A DNA stretch of 64,000 nucleotides from Hsuehochloa calcarea (Eukaryota; Streptophyta; Magnoliopsida; Poales; Poaceae), in assembly GCA_036346395.1 (NCBI GenBank), contig CM070615.1, forward strand, positions 8,003,534 to 8,067,533. The letters are read 5' to 3'. Within the stretch, counting starts at the first letter, position 1. The number at the start of each line of letters is the position of its first letter. Shown in pieces: positions 22,246 through 34,028 of the stretch. The translations under genes were made by a program, and so were the position numbers. The notes beneath the pieces were generated by a model. It saw only the letters and a list, made by a program, of their open reading frames with translations, was not told the DNA's origin and did no database searches.

Positions 22246-25200
22246 ATGCCGAACCCCCGAGGAGCGCCTCTGCTCCCCCTCCGGCTCCGGCGGCTCCCCC
22301 GGTCGTCGCCGATCTCGCGTTGCGCGTGCTTCCTCGTCGCCTTCGCGGCGCTCCTCCTCGTCCTATCCCTCCGCCAGGTTGCCCGCGTCGACCTCCCCCG
22401 CCAGACCCCGCCCCACCAGGCCCGTTTCTTGATCCCTTTCCTCTACTGTTGTTATTGGTTCTTCTTTTCGTCTTTGGTGCAGTTCTCCCCGCCCGAATCC
22501 GTGCGTTGGAGTTAGGTTCTTGTTGCAATGTTCCGCAAATTTCTCTAGGCTTGTGCTCCCGTTGGTAAATTCAACTTGTTTCTTGTGATTTGTCACATGT
22601 CTCCTGTGTAAAAAAAAAACTTATCGGTTTGTTCGTGCAACAGCTGAGCATTCGACATGGATGTTGAACCTGCTCTTGGGAGATTCATCAATAGTAGTAG
22701 CGGTAGGCCAAGATGAAACACTAGTCTTCTAGAAACTAAAGACCGTCGAAATGAAATGTTATAGCTAAGATAGAGAGGGAAATGATGTAGCTAGAGAAAG
22801 CATCTCGGCCTCAGGAATGTTGAGCCAGCAAAACTCGAGAAGTGTAGCACTGTGGCAATGCGCGTTGCTCAATATCCCATATAAATTTCTAATTCATGCA
22901 TCTTTCTTATATACTAAATTATCATATATGTGCAATGGAACTCTCTCAAACCTAGCTTCTTAGACATATAAAATCACTTCCTGTGCTGCCCATTTTCTTA
23001 AAATGAAATTAGTATTGAATCATAGGGTAGTGATGGTACGGTCTTTATTTATCGAATGATTGTTGAACTGGAGCAATTATCGATGTTCAGGTATCAGATG
23101 AGCAGCTGTGGGGTTCTAATGGCTACAGTTATCATGCTTGCATCAAACCAACCTCTAGATATATGGGTAAATTTCTTTCTTATGCAGCAGTGTTTTATCA
23201 AACATGTGATGGTTCCTTTTTCATTTACTAAGATGAAATGTTCTGAGTGTCTGCAACTTAGAAAGCACTAGCTGCTGTTGATCTGGTTATAATTTAGTGG
23301 AAATTTTGGCCTTTTGTTCAGACATCAATTTCAAATATATGCTTCGTAGTCCTAATTTCTCCTTTGATTTAACTACCTTTGATCTCCTGTAAGTTAGTAA
23401 ATGGACGTTTAGGTGCAGTGCTTTACTTTTGTTAATTGGGATATGTGCTTTATCTGCAATAGGAATGATACAACAATGATCAAGGTATAGCTTATTCTTG
23501 CTGTGGTTTTTAGGGTTGAATGTCACTAATTCTGTAACCCCTATCCATGTGTCTATATATGTACTCTGATGTAGAAACTAGAAACACTGCTCATGCAAAT
23601 TCAGTGCACATACATGTATATGTGGTAATGTTTTCCTCGATATGTTTCCATTGTTTACAGTCCTAACACCATATTTTGCATTATCAGCTCCAAAAGAGTC
23701 AGACCGCTATATGACTGTTAGAAGTAATGGAGGACTCAACCAAATGCGTACTGGAGTAAGTTCATGACACCAAAACTCAGTTTTTATCTTCATGTTTATC
23801 TGACTTACATGTACACACTTTTGCATCAATAATTATACAGTTGCTCAAATAATAATTTGATGTATTTATCCTTTTGTTCTTCTGAATATTCACTGCTGCT
23901 TTTATAGAGGTTTATCCTTGCAAAAAATCTTATGTTATCTGCATAACAGTTATCATTACATTCATCATTTTTATGAGATTTCCTAAAAAAATATGGTTAC
24001 CAAGCTTTATTTGGAGTTTATTATTCCCTCTGCAGATCTGTGACATGGTTGCAGTGGCCCGTTTGGTGAATGCAACACTTGTTATTCCTCAACTAGATAA
24101 GCGGTCCTTTTGGCAAGATACCAGGTGTTGGCTGTTAGGATATAGTTGTTTTAGTGGAATATATTGTTCCCTCCTTATTTATTGTGTTTAACAATTTGCA
24201 CCACTGTCTACAGTACATTTAAAGACATCTTCAATGAGCCTCGTTTTGTTAAAGCTCTGGAAGGGGATGTCCACATTGTGAGTGACTTGCCTGAAAGTTT
24301 GCAATCTGTTCCAAGAGCTCGGAAGCACTTTACATCATGGTCTGGTGCAAGTTATTACGATGAGGTGAAAGTACTTTGGAAGGATCACAAGGTAATTCTT
24401 CAGTTCAGTTTCTCAATTAATTCTCTCAATACTCCAGACTTGAAGCTGTGCGTCAGAATGATTGTTTTTGTTATAAAACTAAATTATGACTTTTCTGTTC
24501 AATGAAACTAGGCAAACTAGCAGACTATCTTTTTGCTCTTTATGTATTTCTTTTATCCTTCAAGATATTGAATTGATGTGATCTGATATTTTGGGTTTAC
24601 TTCTTGCGAAGAGAGTTGACAATGTTACAGCATTAATTCTTTTTGCAGTCATTTATATTATCCTTTATGAAAAGCCTCTTCATGATTTTTGCCAGCAAGC
24701 AATTTAACATTATACTTTCTCATGGTTGTTGGTCTTTCCTGTGCTAGCAACATAATTGCACGGAGTAATTGTTGTTGATATGGAACATGCAGTAGAGATT
24801 CTCAACTTGATACAGATACAAATCGTTTCGAGCAACGCTACTCTTTTATGTTGAAAAATTGATTTACAGAAATTTTTTTATCTGAGTTATTTAAAAGTGT
24901 TACTTTTGTGGATATGAAGTCTGAAACTCATATATTTGAACTCACCTCAATTTTTTTTCTATAGGTGGTTCACATCCCGAAATCTGATTCACGGCTTTCT
25001 AACAATGGTCTTCCAATTGATATTCAAAGATTGAGATGCCGTTGTCTTTACCAAGCTCTGCGTTTTTCAGATCCAATTGAGGACCTTGGAAAGGCATGAA
25101 CACTCTCTTAATAACCTGAACCTTTCTTTAACTCAGGATCTGTGTTACAGTCTTCAATTTGCATTTGGAGATTTATGGCACTTCCTAAACTAGGTTCTGA

Positions 25201-26652
25201 GCCAACGTAACACTTACACAACAGAAGCTTGTGGAGCGTCTAAGATCACGTGGAAAATTTATTGCTCTTCATCTACGATATGAAAAAGATATGCTAGCGT
25301 TCACAGGCTGCACTTATGGTTTTAGTGAATCAGAAGCAGACGAGCTGAGAATTATGAGGTATGAACAATCAACGCACATCAATAGAGTTTTATTTCTACA
25401 TGCAGGTTATATTAATTTGCTTTCTGCATCTCAACAGAGAGAGAACAAGCCACTGGAAATTGAAGGACATAAACTCCACTGAACAGAGATCTGTAGGTAA
25501 TTGTCCACTGACTCCCAATGAGGTGGGGATTTTTCTGCGGGCGATGGGTTATCCGGAATCCACATGGATCTACCTTGCAGCTGGTGAAATTTATGGTGGT
25601 AATAAGTATATATCAAAATTGAAATTGTACTTCCCCAACTTGGTTAGCAAGGTTGTTAGAAATTTTACCTTTTTTTATTGATTCTACCCACCATCGTGCG
25701 GCTATTCCACTAAACTAAATATACTTTTGCAGGAGGTGTTAGCGACAAAAGAAGAGCTTGAGAAGTTTGACAACCACGCTTCTCAAGTTGCAGCCCTTGA
25801 TTACATAATTTCAGTTGAAAGTGATGTGTTTGTTCCATCACACTCTGGCAATATGGCAAGAGCTGTTGAGGGCCATCGTCGATTTCTGGGTCATCGTAAG
25901 ACTATCACTCCTGATAGGTAAACATGAGAATTTTTATCCTCGACAATTTCTCTTTATCTGATCTTGCTATTTCCCAGATTATTGGTTTGTTTTCTTTCTT
26001 TATTTTTCTATAATTTGCAGTACAAATATTTTTCTTCCAAAACAAGGCATTCATGTAATAGGTAGCAACCATCTCGAAAATATTTGCTAGGTTCTATATA
26101 TAATCTAATAATACTTTATTAGAATATAATATCTGATGGGCTGCTTTTTGTGTGCATACACCTGCATGTGTGGATGAAATTAGAGGTCCTTCAGTAGCAC
26201 TATGTCCTTTTTACTCACCAGTATTATTGATATTTGATGTCTAACAATCTTGGCCGAGTGGCTATTGTTTAGTTCTTTTTCAACTTCTGGACTAAAGTCT
26301 TGTTCCATTTAATCTGCAGAAGAGGATTGGTGGAACTCTTTGATTTACTAGAAAAAGGGGAGCTTATGGAAGGTCCAAAGCTGTCCTCACTTGTTACTGA
26401 GATGCATAAATACAGGTGATTTGATTTATTTAAATCTACGACAATGTTGCATGTACACTACTTCTGTTCCACCCTTTATGGATTGAACTGAGATTGTATT
26501 TCTCTGTTTTCAGACAAGGAGCTCCAAGGAAGAGATATGGCTCATTGCCAGGGAGCAAGGGCAGAGCACGTCTTAGGACTGAGGAATCTTTTTATGAAAA
26601 CCCATTTCCTGAGTGCATCTGCCTGACTGGGAAGTGGGAAGCATTGACATGA
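22246..26652 (+). CDS. O-fucosyltransferase family protein, 11 exons
   Basis: Predicted exons are 22246-22377, 23091-23166, 23688-23755, 24036-24124, 24214-24391, 24965-25093, 25225-25358, 25438-25651, 25733-25917, 26320-26415 and 26514-26652, giving about 479 residues with phases that join without stops. Residues 26-42 are a hydrophobic signal anchor after an Arg-rich tail, typical of Golgi type II enzymes. The plant protein O-fucosyltransferase domain (PF10250 type) shows [11 protein letters not shown] near 83-92, [15 protein letters not shown], the Arg motif HLRYEKDM at 240-247, and [13 protein letters not shown] near 370-382. The donor of exon 6 is GC rather than GT. Exon 1 and its donor are the least certain part; phase 0 CAG/GTTGCC fits the next exon. 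The acceptor substrate is unknown. Confidence 0.88.
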
Positions 26653-27858
26653 TGATTACAATGTATAGGTATGCCATTATCCTCTTGCGGTATGATACTA
26701 TTTGTTAGTTTGTAGGTTCAATACTGCTGATTAAATATTTATGAAGTAATTCCCGTAAGTCAGTTATTTTGTTACAAATCATTTGTCTCCCCAATCATTT
26801 CTCTGGCAAACTACTGCAAAATTAGGTGATGTATGAAATTGGCAGACATACTGACTTAAGTATTTAACTACAGGTGAAGATAAAAGTACCAGGGTAAAAT
26901 AGCTTTAGCAATATATGTGTGCATCCCACTTCCGTAATTATCAATCAACTTAACTTTTGAAAAATTAATTTTTTAATAGCATTAGCTGGTGAAATAGCAT
27001 TAGTAATTTTTTACGATATTGAGAGGGGAAACCCCTACCTACACTAGAGTGAACTTATTTGTTCCAGCTCGCCTTTGAATATTTGCTTTCAACTTCTGTA
27101 ATCAAATCAGATGAAGGGTACTTCTGTTACTCTGCATTTCATCTTAGGTTTTCCATGAGGTCCTTTCGTATACATGTCATATTGTTTGTTCTAGTGTAGT
27201 TACAGCCCATGCCATTTCTAGCTATCACTATATTGCTGTCATATTGTTTGTTCTATTGTAGTTACAGCCCATGCCATTTCTAGCCATCACTATGCTGTAT
27301 TTTTCCAGACCTTAGCATCTCTTTGAACCTCTTGAATAAGCTGGTGTCTGTTCTTATTGCAGTTTTGTGTGGTGACATAAATCACTTGCTTAAACTGCAT
27401 TAGTGTTTCTGTTCAACCATTGGAGCTCTAATGATGCGTCGAAACTATACCTGATACTCCACGACGCAATCACACAGGTCAGGCAAGGGCATCATTCTTT
27501 CAGTGATCTACATCCAAGAACCCTGTAGGTCCAGATGGACGGCTGACAAGTATAGTGAAGCAACTGTAGACACGTCAGTTCATTGCCAGTCACAGAGATT
27601 TGACATGTAGGCTGTAGCCATGGAAATTTCAAAGAACGTGTGTGATATGTGCATCTGAAATTGTTGCCTTCAGATCTGAAAATTTTGTAACTAGTATTCT
27701 GCCTCAAAAGAGGATGTTTACATACAATGATCAACTGCTTCAGCTTTGAAATGTCATCATCAAAAGTGATGTTTACTTATCCTCCCTCTACTTAATAGAT
27801 CCCTCATTTCTCTAATGATGTTCACACAAGCAGATACTGTGACCGAATTGATGAACCC
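26653..27858. other. 3' flank between convergent genes
   Basis: The interval holds the 3' untranslated regions of the two convergent genes. No ORF is supported. A possible 3'-UTR intron of the plus-strand gene could run from a donor near 26670 (ATAG/GTATGCC) to an acceptor near 27361; this is inference. A 62-base tandem repeat is present at 27177-27300. Confidence 0.5.
27177..27300 (+). repeat. 62-bp tandem repeat, two copies
   Basis: Two adjacent units starting TCATATTGTTTGTTCTA (27177 and 27239) differ by a few bases only. Confidence 0.85.
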
Positions 27859-29634
27859 CTAGACGACGCGAAATGATTCTGCTATTTGCTTCAGATCCTT
27901 GTAATGCCTCTTCCATTGCAGACCTACAAAAATCCATAACTCCTGTTCAAGATCAAATAGTTCCAAAGAAATGCCAAGCAGTTTTATGATGAGAACATTT
28001 GTTTTACCGCTTGCAGTTACGTTGAACAGGTAGAGCCTGTTCCCAGCAGCAGTAGCTGTGATGAAGATGTGGGGTGGTTCCAGCTCAAACTCGTAGTAAG
28101 TTCTTCCTGAATGCTCTGCCGTCTGCATGGCCAAAACCTTCCCTTCCACATTCTCCCCGATGACCTCTGGTCCGAAGGCGTCGATCACCTTCTCTGGTGG
28201 GCCGATCTTTTCGATTGTTGCATCGTCAAGCTCTGCGTGACAGTTTTACCAGTGAGCGTCATGTAAGTCTGTAGTGTAAGACAGTTAAGCATCCTAGGAA
28301 GATCTTATAAAACGGCATTTTCTTCAGAAGGATTCGTTTCTTACCTGCAAACCTGCGAACTGGTGCTACGATGACAAACAGTCGGCCTTCCTTGGGGTTT
28401 GCAAACCGCAGGTCGATCTCCGTACCACCAAGATCAGCAATCGACACAGGGACCTAGATTGAGCAATTGGGGCAGTAACAATTTTGCATCAAAGCTTGTG
28501 ACTGTTCTATGAAATTGAAGTTCTGACAGTAGCTTCAGTTTTCACCTCCGCCCAGCCATCAGGAACTTTGAATCTGTAGGGGGTGATCGGACTCCAACCG
28601 ACTCCATGCCCTCCAGACTTGTCATCTGGCCTACGGTATGTTCTCCAACCTGTCTGAACAAATTATATCCTTATGACAAGCATCATGAAAACAATCCAAC
28701 AATTTCAGACAGCATTCTGAAAGCTGAGTCCTGCATGACAAAATGGCAGCTGTTGCAAATATTGTGCCATTTGTCCCCTATGACCTATGCCAAAAAGCAG
28801 ATCATGTTCTTGTGGCCTGCGTCTCCTATGACCTATGCCAAACAATTAACTCAGAATCTCTTGCTATCTAAACCTGTATTTTTAATTTTTCACCGTAGAA
28901 ACATGCAAATGCTTGTCGAAATAAGGATATCATGGCACGATTGCATAGCTAGGATTCAGCTGTTACAGGGTCTAGCTTCTAAACCACTTCCACAGGAGCT
29001 TCTAGGGAGTGCATAAAATCTGAAAGGTTTCACTCATGGACTCTCAACTAATAAACTTTAACCACAAGAGCTCCCACAAGGTGCAGCGAGAAATCAGGAC
29101 ACTTGAGCTTTTGTTCATCTGTCCTGAACTCAAGGACTCAAATATCCTGATGAACACAAGAGAAGCAACAATACTAAAGCCTCAAATAAGGCATAAGAAC
29201 ATTAGAGCTTTTGTTTCTCTGTCTAAAGTCTAATCTTCTCTAAATTGAACCTAATATCCACAAATTGAGCCTTCAAAGACAAAACATCGTAAAGCACATG
29301 AAATTAAGGATCAGAACGGTAGCAAGAACCAACCATTTTCATCAGGGTCAGACAAGCCAGGGATCCTCCCTGCCAGCAGGCCCTGCTTCACTGCCAGGCC
29401 ATCACCTGCAAAACCAAACACTGAAACTCCACAAGCAGCAGCTGCAGAAGCCAATGCATGCCTCCTCCCCACCAAGGCGACTCCCTGCCTCTCCTCCTCA
29501 TGCGATTCTGACAGGGTAGGCCCACTGCTGCACCTCACAGCCGCAGGTGCCGCCGCCCTGCCCTTGGTACGGGAGATCTGCTTTGTGAGGAACGGAGGGG
29601 AGGAGCTTGGCAAGAACAGCACTGAGCTGCTCAT
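27859..29634 (-). CDS. PPD4: Thylakoid-lumen PsbP-domain protein (PPD4-like), 5 exons
   Basis: Minus-strand exons 29334-29634, 28546-28649, 28345-28453, 28008-28232 and 27859-27923 join in frame to give 267 residues, all with GT-AG introns. The N-terminus is Ser-rich, like a chloroplast transit peptide. It is followed by a twin-arginine lumen signal at residues 56-81 (GRRHALASAAAACG...), implying Tat import. The mature part carries the PsbP-like fold words GWRTYRRPD, GVGWSPITPY, VPVSIADLGGTEIDLRF, INVIGENVEGKV-like FGPEVIGENVEGKV, and HYKDLKQIAESFRVV at the C-terminus. I recognise these as close to the Arabidopsis 29.8-kDa lumenal protein (PPD4); the symbol is from memory of the family. PsbP-domain proteins are linked to photosystem assembly or stability; the precise role of PPD4 is not defined. 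Confidence 0.9.
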
Positions 29635-30526
29635 CTCTGCACGAATTGAGTAGAGTGTGATGTTTCTTGGGAGTTGGGACTACCAGTCCTCCTTCTCCTC
29701 TGTGATTCTCTAGCTCTGCCTCTCTGCCTGTTCTTGAATACTTTTGCTTCTGGTTTTGTCAAGAGAAATTTCTCGTTTGTTCAGTTCATACTCCACTCCA
29801 TAGGCTTTTCTGGACCACAAGACATGAGTGGACAGGAGGATTTGAGAGTCAAGACAAGAGAACATCTCACCCAGATTGTTTGAGTGTGGCCTCTTCGCCT
29901 TTATTTTTTTCCTTTACCTTTGTTTTGGCACATATAATTTGAGGTAGAAATCAAATACCAGCAGAGCAGGATATGCTGTGCGTTCTTCAGGTAAATTCCT
30001 CATCACTAGTTCACTAGTGCATGTGTGTTCACTGCTAGTGGTGTACGGTTAAAAACCAAGTTTTTTTATATAGGTTAAAAACATGAACCGCATGCCAAGA
30101 AAAGATCATTCTTGTGGAGCATCATAGAACATGCGTAACACTAGGTGTCACAGACTGACATGCATCTTCGTGGCACGTTTGACTTGTCAATTAGCGTATT
30201 GGAGCCATTAATTTCTGTTCTCTTCCTAGTATATGAGTCTCTGTAGGGTAGCGTACAAATCACAGAGTCTAATTCAAACAATTTCTTCTGGAGGTTTGAT
30301 AAGCATCCATCAGTATCCAGGTCATTCGATGACAGCTGTTGGGCACCCCGCCCCGTTAAACCATCTCAGACGAGGGCGGGCAATGGTGGCTAGCCGGTGC
30401 CAGGTGCCTGGACGAATTGCTTCAAGGGTAGCTTAGGAAACCAACTTTAGATCGTTAGTCTTTTTACCGGTGATATGTAATTTCTGTCTCCAGTGTGTTC
30501 TTTGGTTCAGTTGGCTTGTATCTTGG
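29635..30526. other. 5' flank of the PsbP-domain gene, no further gene seen
   Basis: Upstream DNA for the minus-strand gene. Short frames here have no recognisable domains. No clear TATA box was identified. Confidence 0.4.
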
Positions 30527-30534
30527 GTCTCAAT

Positions 30535-30707
30535 CAGGTGTGGATTCAGAAATAAATATCATCAATGTCACTTTTACTAGAACACTATAGTCATTTCTTA
30601 TTTACAAATTAAGTTTATAAGTTCTTTCTACTATATAATTATAATAGGATTACTTAAAAGTCATTGGGGTCACTTGGCCCAGTTATTCTATATTGGATCC
30701 ACCCCTG
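30535..30707. mobile_element. hAT-type MITE (173 bp) with 8-bp target duplication
   Basis: Terminal inverted repeats CAGGTGTGGATTCA (left) and CAGGGGTGGATCCA (right, reverse complement) match at 12 of 14 bases. They are flanked by 8-base repeats GTCTCAAT (30527-30534) and GTCTCAAC (30708-30715), which match at 7 of 8. CAGGGG-like ends and 8-bp duplications are hallmarks of hAT elements. The interior is AT-rich and non-coding. Confidence 0.75.
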
Positions 30708-30727
30708 GTCTCAACTCTCAACCATCT

Positions 30728-30948
30728 AGATCCTTTGCAGTAAATGCAGAGGACACTGTGAGAACATTGTTCCGCATTATGTGAACAGTGCTCTATACTG
30801 AGAGCACTAATGCATCAACTACTGTAGCGATAAAACACTATAGCAATTGATCTCGTCCTTTCGCTTTCAAATCGGACGGTAGAGATCGCTCCTAATTCAG
30901 CAGACATTTGTAGCATCTATGCATTGAGAGCACTAATGCAGAGGATCT
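30728..30948. mobile_element. Possible MITE with GATCCTYTGCA inverted ends
   Basis: The left end GATCCTTTGCAGT and the reverse complement of the right end, GATCCTCTGCATT, are imperfect inverted repeats about 220 bases apart. The left end is itself near-palindromic. Internal phrases (GAGAGCACTAATGCA) repeat at 30799 and 30925. No target duplication is certain, so the superfamily is not assigned. Confidence 0.4.
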
Positions 30949-31394
30949 TCTTCCATCCAAATATTGGTTGTTGTATTGTTTCTTCTCTCTTAATGAATGA
31001 CACACAAGTCTTTTGTGTATTTGCAAAAAACTGTTGGGCACCCCGTGAATCACCTCACATCGTAGATCAAATAAGCTTGCGCCGGTTGTCATATGTATTC
31101 ACCACTATTTCACCTTGACTAAAAGGCTTTTGCATCTAGAGGATGTAGGGAGGCCTTAGTTTATTTGGCCCTTCACCTAGCCTTGTTTTTACAGTTTTGC
31201 CCTCCAGTCGAACGATTTTGTGAATTGGCCCCATCCCAAACCGTGGTAGCGGTTCTAGGCAACATGTGTCACCCGGTTCCATAGGAGGTTGATGGCACCA
31301 TGGCAACGCTCAGCAGCGCGACCACGTCACCTAGTGCGGTCAGGTAGCGCGGACGGGACCTCCTGCAGCCCTATACCTCTTTACAAATAGGAAC

Positions 31395-31520
31395 AAGTCC
31401 ACTCTACTCCCTTGAATTTATGGTCTTAGTCCAAGAAACACCATCAACTACAAAACAGTTCACTTTTCACCCTTCCAACTAGCAAAATCAGCACAAATTA
31501 CCCCAGAGTTGGTTTCATTA
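31395..31520 (+). repeat. Left arm of a long, diverged inverted repeat
   Basis: The text from AACAAGTCCACTC through CAGTTCACTTTTCACCC to CAGCACAAATTACCCC is matched, as reverse complement and with many differences, by 36766-36900. It could be a subterminal repeat of an old DNA transposon, or two independent copies of a dispersed repeat. Confidence 0.5.
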
Positions 31521-32209
31521 GTGGGTTTTGCCATGTGGCTTGGTTTTGCATTGACGTGGTATCATAGCTATCATCACATAATTAGTTAGCAAATAAAAAG
31601 TAAAAAAGACATTCACGTAATCAACCACGTCACCATCCTTCCCCTTCTTCCTTCTCACTCGTTCATTTCTCTCTAGCGGCCGCCTCCTACCCCTTGCTAC
31701 ACGGGATTCACCCGAAGCTAGGATTGCCACCAACTGTTGCCTCTGTTCACACCAAGCCGCCACAGCGCCACAACGAGGGGACGACCCACCTGGTGAATCT
31801 GGATCGGGATGTCACTCGACAAATCACCTCTTACTCTCTCTCTCCATCTTCCTCTCCCTTCTCTCTCTGTTCGTCGAGGAGCCGCTCCCACACGCTAGAT
31901 CTGATAGCCAAGAAGAGGAATTGAGATAGCAAAGCGATGGCCGGCGAGCTAGAGCAATAGTGCCTTCAGCGGTTAGGGTCTCATGAGGGGCAGATGGAGC
32001 GAAGATGGTCAACAGTGTATCCAAGGAGGTGGTCGCCTTCCCCTTTGTCGGACTTGTTATTTGATAATTCTCTGTGTTCACAGCACCAGTTCCTTGATCA
32101 GTAACTAATGTCCACAGTCATATCATTGAATATCAAACACATATCTCGAAAATATAAAGTTATTGCACAATAATAAATAAGTGTAAATATACCTTACAAT
32201 TTTTTACTT
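31521..32209. other. Unassigned repeat-like DNA
   Basis: This stretch lies between the inverted-repeat arm and the truncated Sirevirus. It includes CT-rich tracts (31660-31870) and an AT-rich stretch (32085-32209) that resembles the inner part of gypsy LTRs. No supported gene. Confidence 0.35.
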
Positions 32210-32395
32210 TTAAGGAGTTTTAGACTTGTCCAGAATCATATTTAATTGTTTCTTACCTTTAGAGAATTTTTCTAAAGTATCATTAAGATAAACATTTTCT
32301 TCTTCAAGATTAACACATGATTCATAGGTTTTACCTTTAATGGCTCTAGCACATTTCTCCTTATATAAAGCAGCCTAAAGTTTAAGAGCTGGACA

Positions 32396-33976
32396 TTAAG
32401 CATATGTAGCAGACTCAATACTGTCCTTAAGCTTGGCATATTTAGCTCTAACTGCTTCTAAGATATCTTTGACTTCATGTTCGCGTTTTAAGCAGAAAGT
32501 GCAAAAGCTAGAATCAACCACTCCAGAAGCAACCAACTTGCTAGAGTCTAAGCATTTTTCACAAGGAACAGATTTAACCTCAACTAGCTCAGTCCTAGCA
32601 TTTTCAAGTTGTTGCAAAGCAATATCATGAGCAGATTGTAATTTAGCAAATTCTGAGTGCAGAGCATGGCATGATGAACATTCATCAGATTAAAGAGTCT
32701 TAGCATTTGTAAGTTCTAAAGTCAAACTATTTACTTGTGACTCTAAGTCCTTGTTCTTGGTCATGATAAACTCTAAGGTCTTATCCTGACTCATGAATTG
32801 CTCAAACATAGTTTCACATCTATCAGAAAGGACATCATAGGAGAGAGGTACATCATCGTTGTCGTCGTCAACGGAGTCGGCCATGAAGAACAAGCTGGTG
32901 AAGTCCTTGGCCTTCCTCTTCTTCTTGTCTTGAGAGATCTCCTCCTCCTTGTCCTCCTCGCTCCCAGAGTCCCCATCGCTTAAGGATTGATCCCCAAAAG
33001 TGGCAAGAACCCGGTGAGCAGCCTTTGTCAGTTTGGCAGCATCATACCTTGATTTGTTCCATTGAGGCTTCTCCCAAGCTGGATTTCCCTCGTTATGGTT
33101 GCTCTTACCTTTCATCTTGGGGCAATTTGTCCGGATATGATTAAGCTCGCCACACTCATAGCAAGTCACGGGACCTCCTCTATTTCTGTTTCTCATATTG
33201 TTATTGGCTCGTGTGACCTTTTTGACTATGAGAGCCAACTCAGCCTCAAGGAGACTCTCAAACTCCTCTTCATGAATTGCAGATAAACCAGTAAGCGAAA
33301 ATCCAGAAGAAAGCTCAAAAGACCCATTAGAAGCTCTCTTGAGTGGGTCTGCTACCAAGGCCATATTTTCCTTTTTGGGATGATCAATCCTCTTGATCTC
33401 ATGAGTCTTGAGCTTGCTATAGAGCAGCTCCAAAGTCAAATCAGAGAGGTTGACGTTCTCCTCAATGGCGGTAGCCTTTATCTCCCACTCCTTGGTGTTG
33501 ATTGCAGCCAAGAGGTGGGTGGTATTTTCAGACTGAGAATATTCAATACCAACAGTTTTCATCTGATTAATCACTTTATTAAAGCGACTGAAAATGTCAT
33601 CGATGCTCTGTCCAGGACGCATCTCGAATTTGTTATATTCACGCTTAAAGACTGTTTGGCGTACTTTCTTGATTTGGGACGAACCCTCATGGTAGGTTTT
33701 AAGGGTGTTCCAAATCTCGTGCGCGGTCTCAAGATTGCAAATTCGATCATACTTCTGTCTACCAAGCCCACCATATAAGAGATTTTTTGCTTTGTTGTTA
33801 GCCAAGAGGGCTGCTGAAGCCGGCGTAGTAACTTCGGGAACAACGAGCGGGGCTCGAACAACCTCCCATATAGCTTGTCCTTCGCTATCATGGAAGACTC
33901 GCATGCGATTCTTCCAATAGGCATAGTCGTGCCCATCGAAGATATGCGGCTTGGTGGAGTATTTATCTATCGCCAA
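32396..33976 (-). pseudogene. Gag of Sirevirus-like element, long open frame then stop
   Basis: The frame opens at 33976 (MAIDKYSTKPHIFDG) and stays open for 428 codons to 32690. It covers the copia Gag core and the zinc knuckle CYECGELNHIRTNC. After a stop (TAA where the sister copy has Glu) it continues with CSSC, then a 74-residue frame at 32396-32617 with CEKC and CTFC in coiled coil. This copy is cleaner than the plus-strand copy at 4761 but is cut off downstream and cannot be autonomous. Confidence 0.85.
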
Positions 33977-34028
33977 GTTCAGTGACCGGTTAAGGTCAAG
34001 ATTGAACTAACCAGGCTCTAATACCACT

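Larger units (their letters stand above)
17971..22420 (+). repeat. 2.24-kb tandem duplication (LTR part plus gene 5' end)
   Basis: Copy 1 (17971-20208) and copy 2 (20209 to about 22420) are nearly identical, with a period of about 2238 bases. Each copy holds roughly 1.47 kb of the gypsy LTR end, the unique DNA beyond it, and the first exon of the fucosyltransferase-like gene. Copy 2 is joined to the rest of the gene. Copies differ by point changes and by small indels, for example three versus two CGACAA units near 19450/21690 and a one-base difference in exon 1. Confidence 0.9.

Noticed and set aside
30320..30430. GC-rich stretch checked for a tRNA or other RNA gene
   Set aside because: No cloverleaf, A box or B box combination could be seen.
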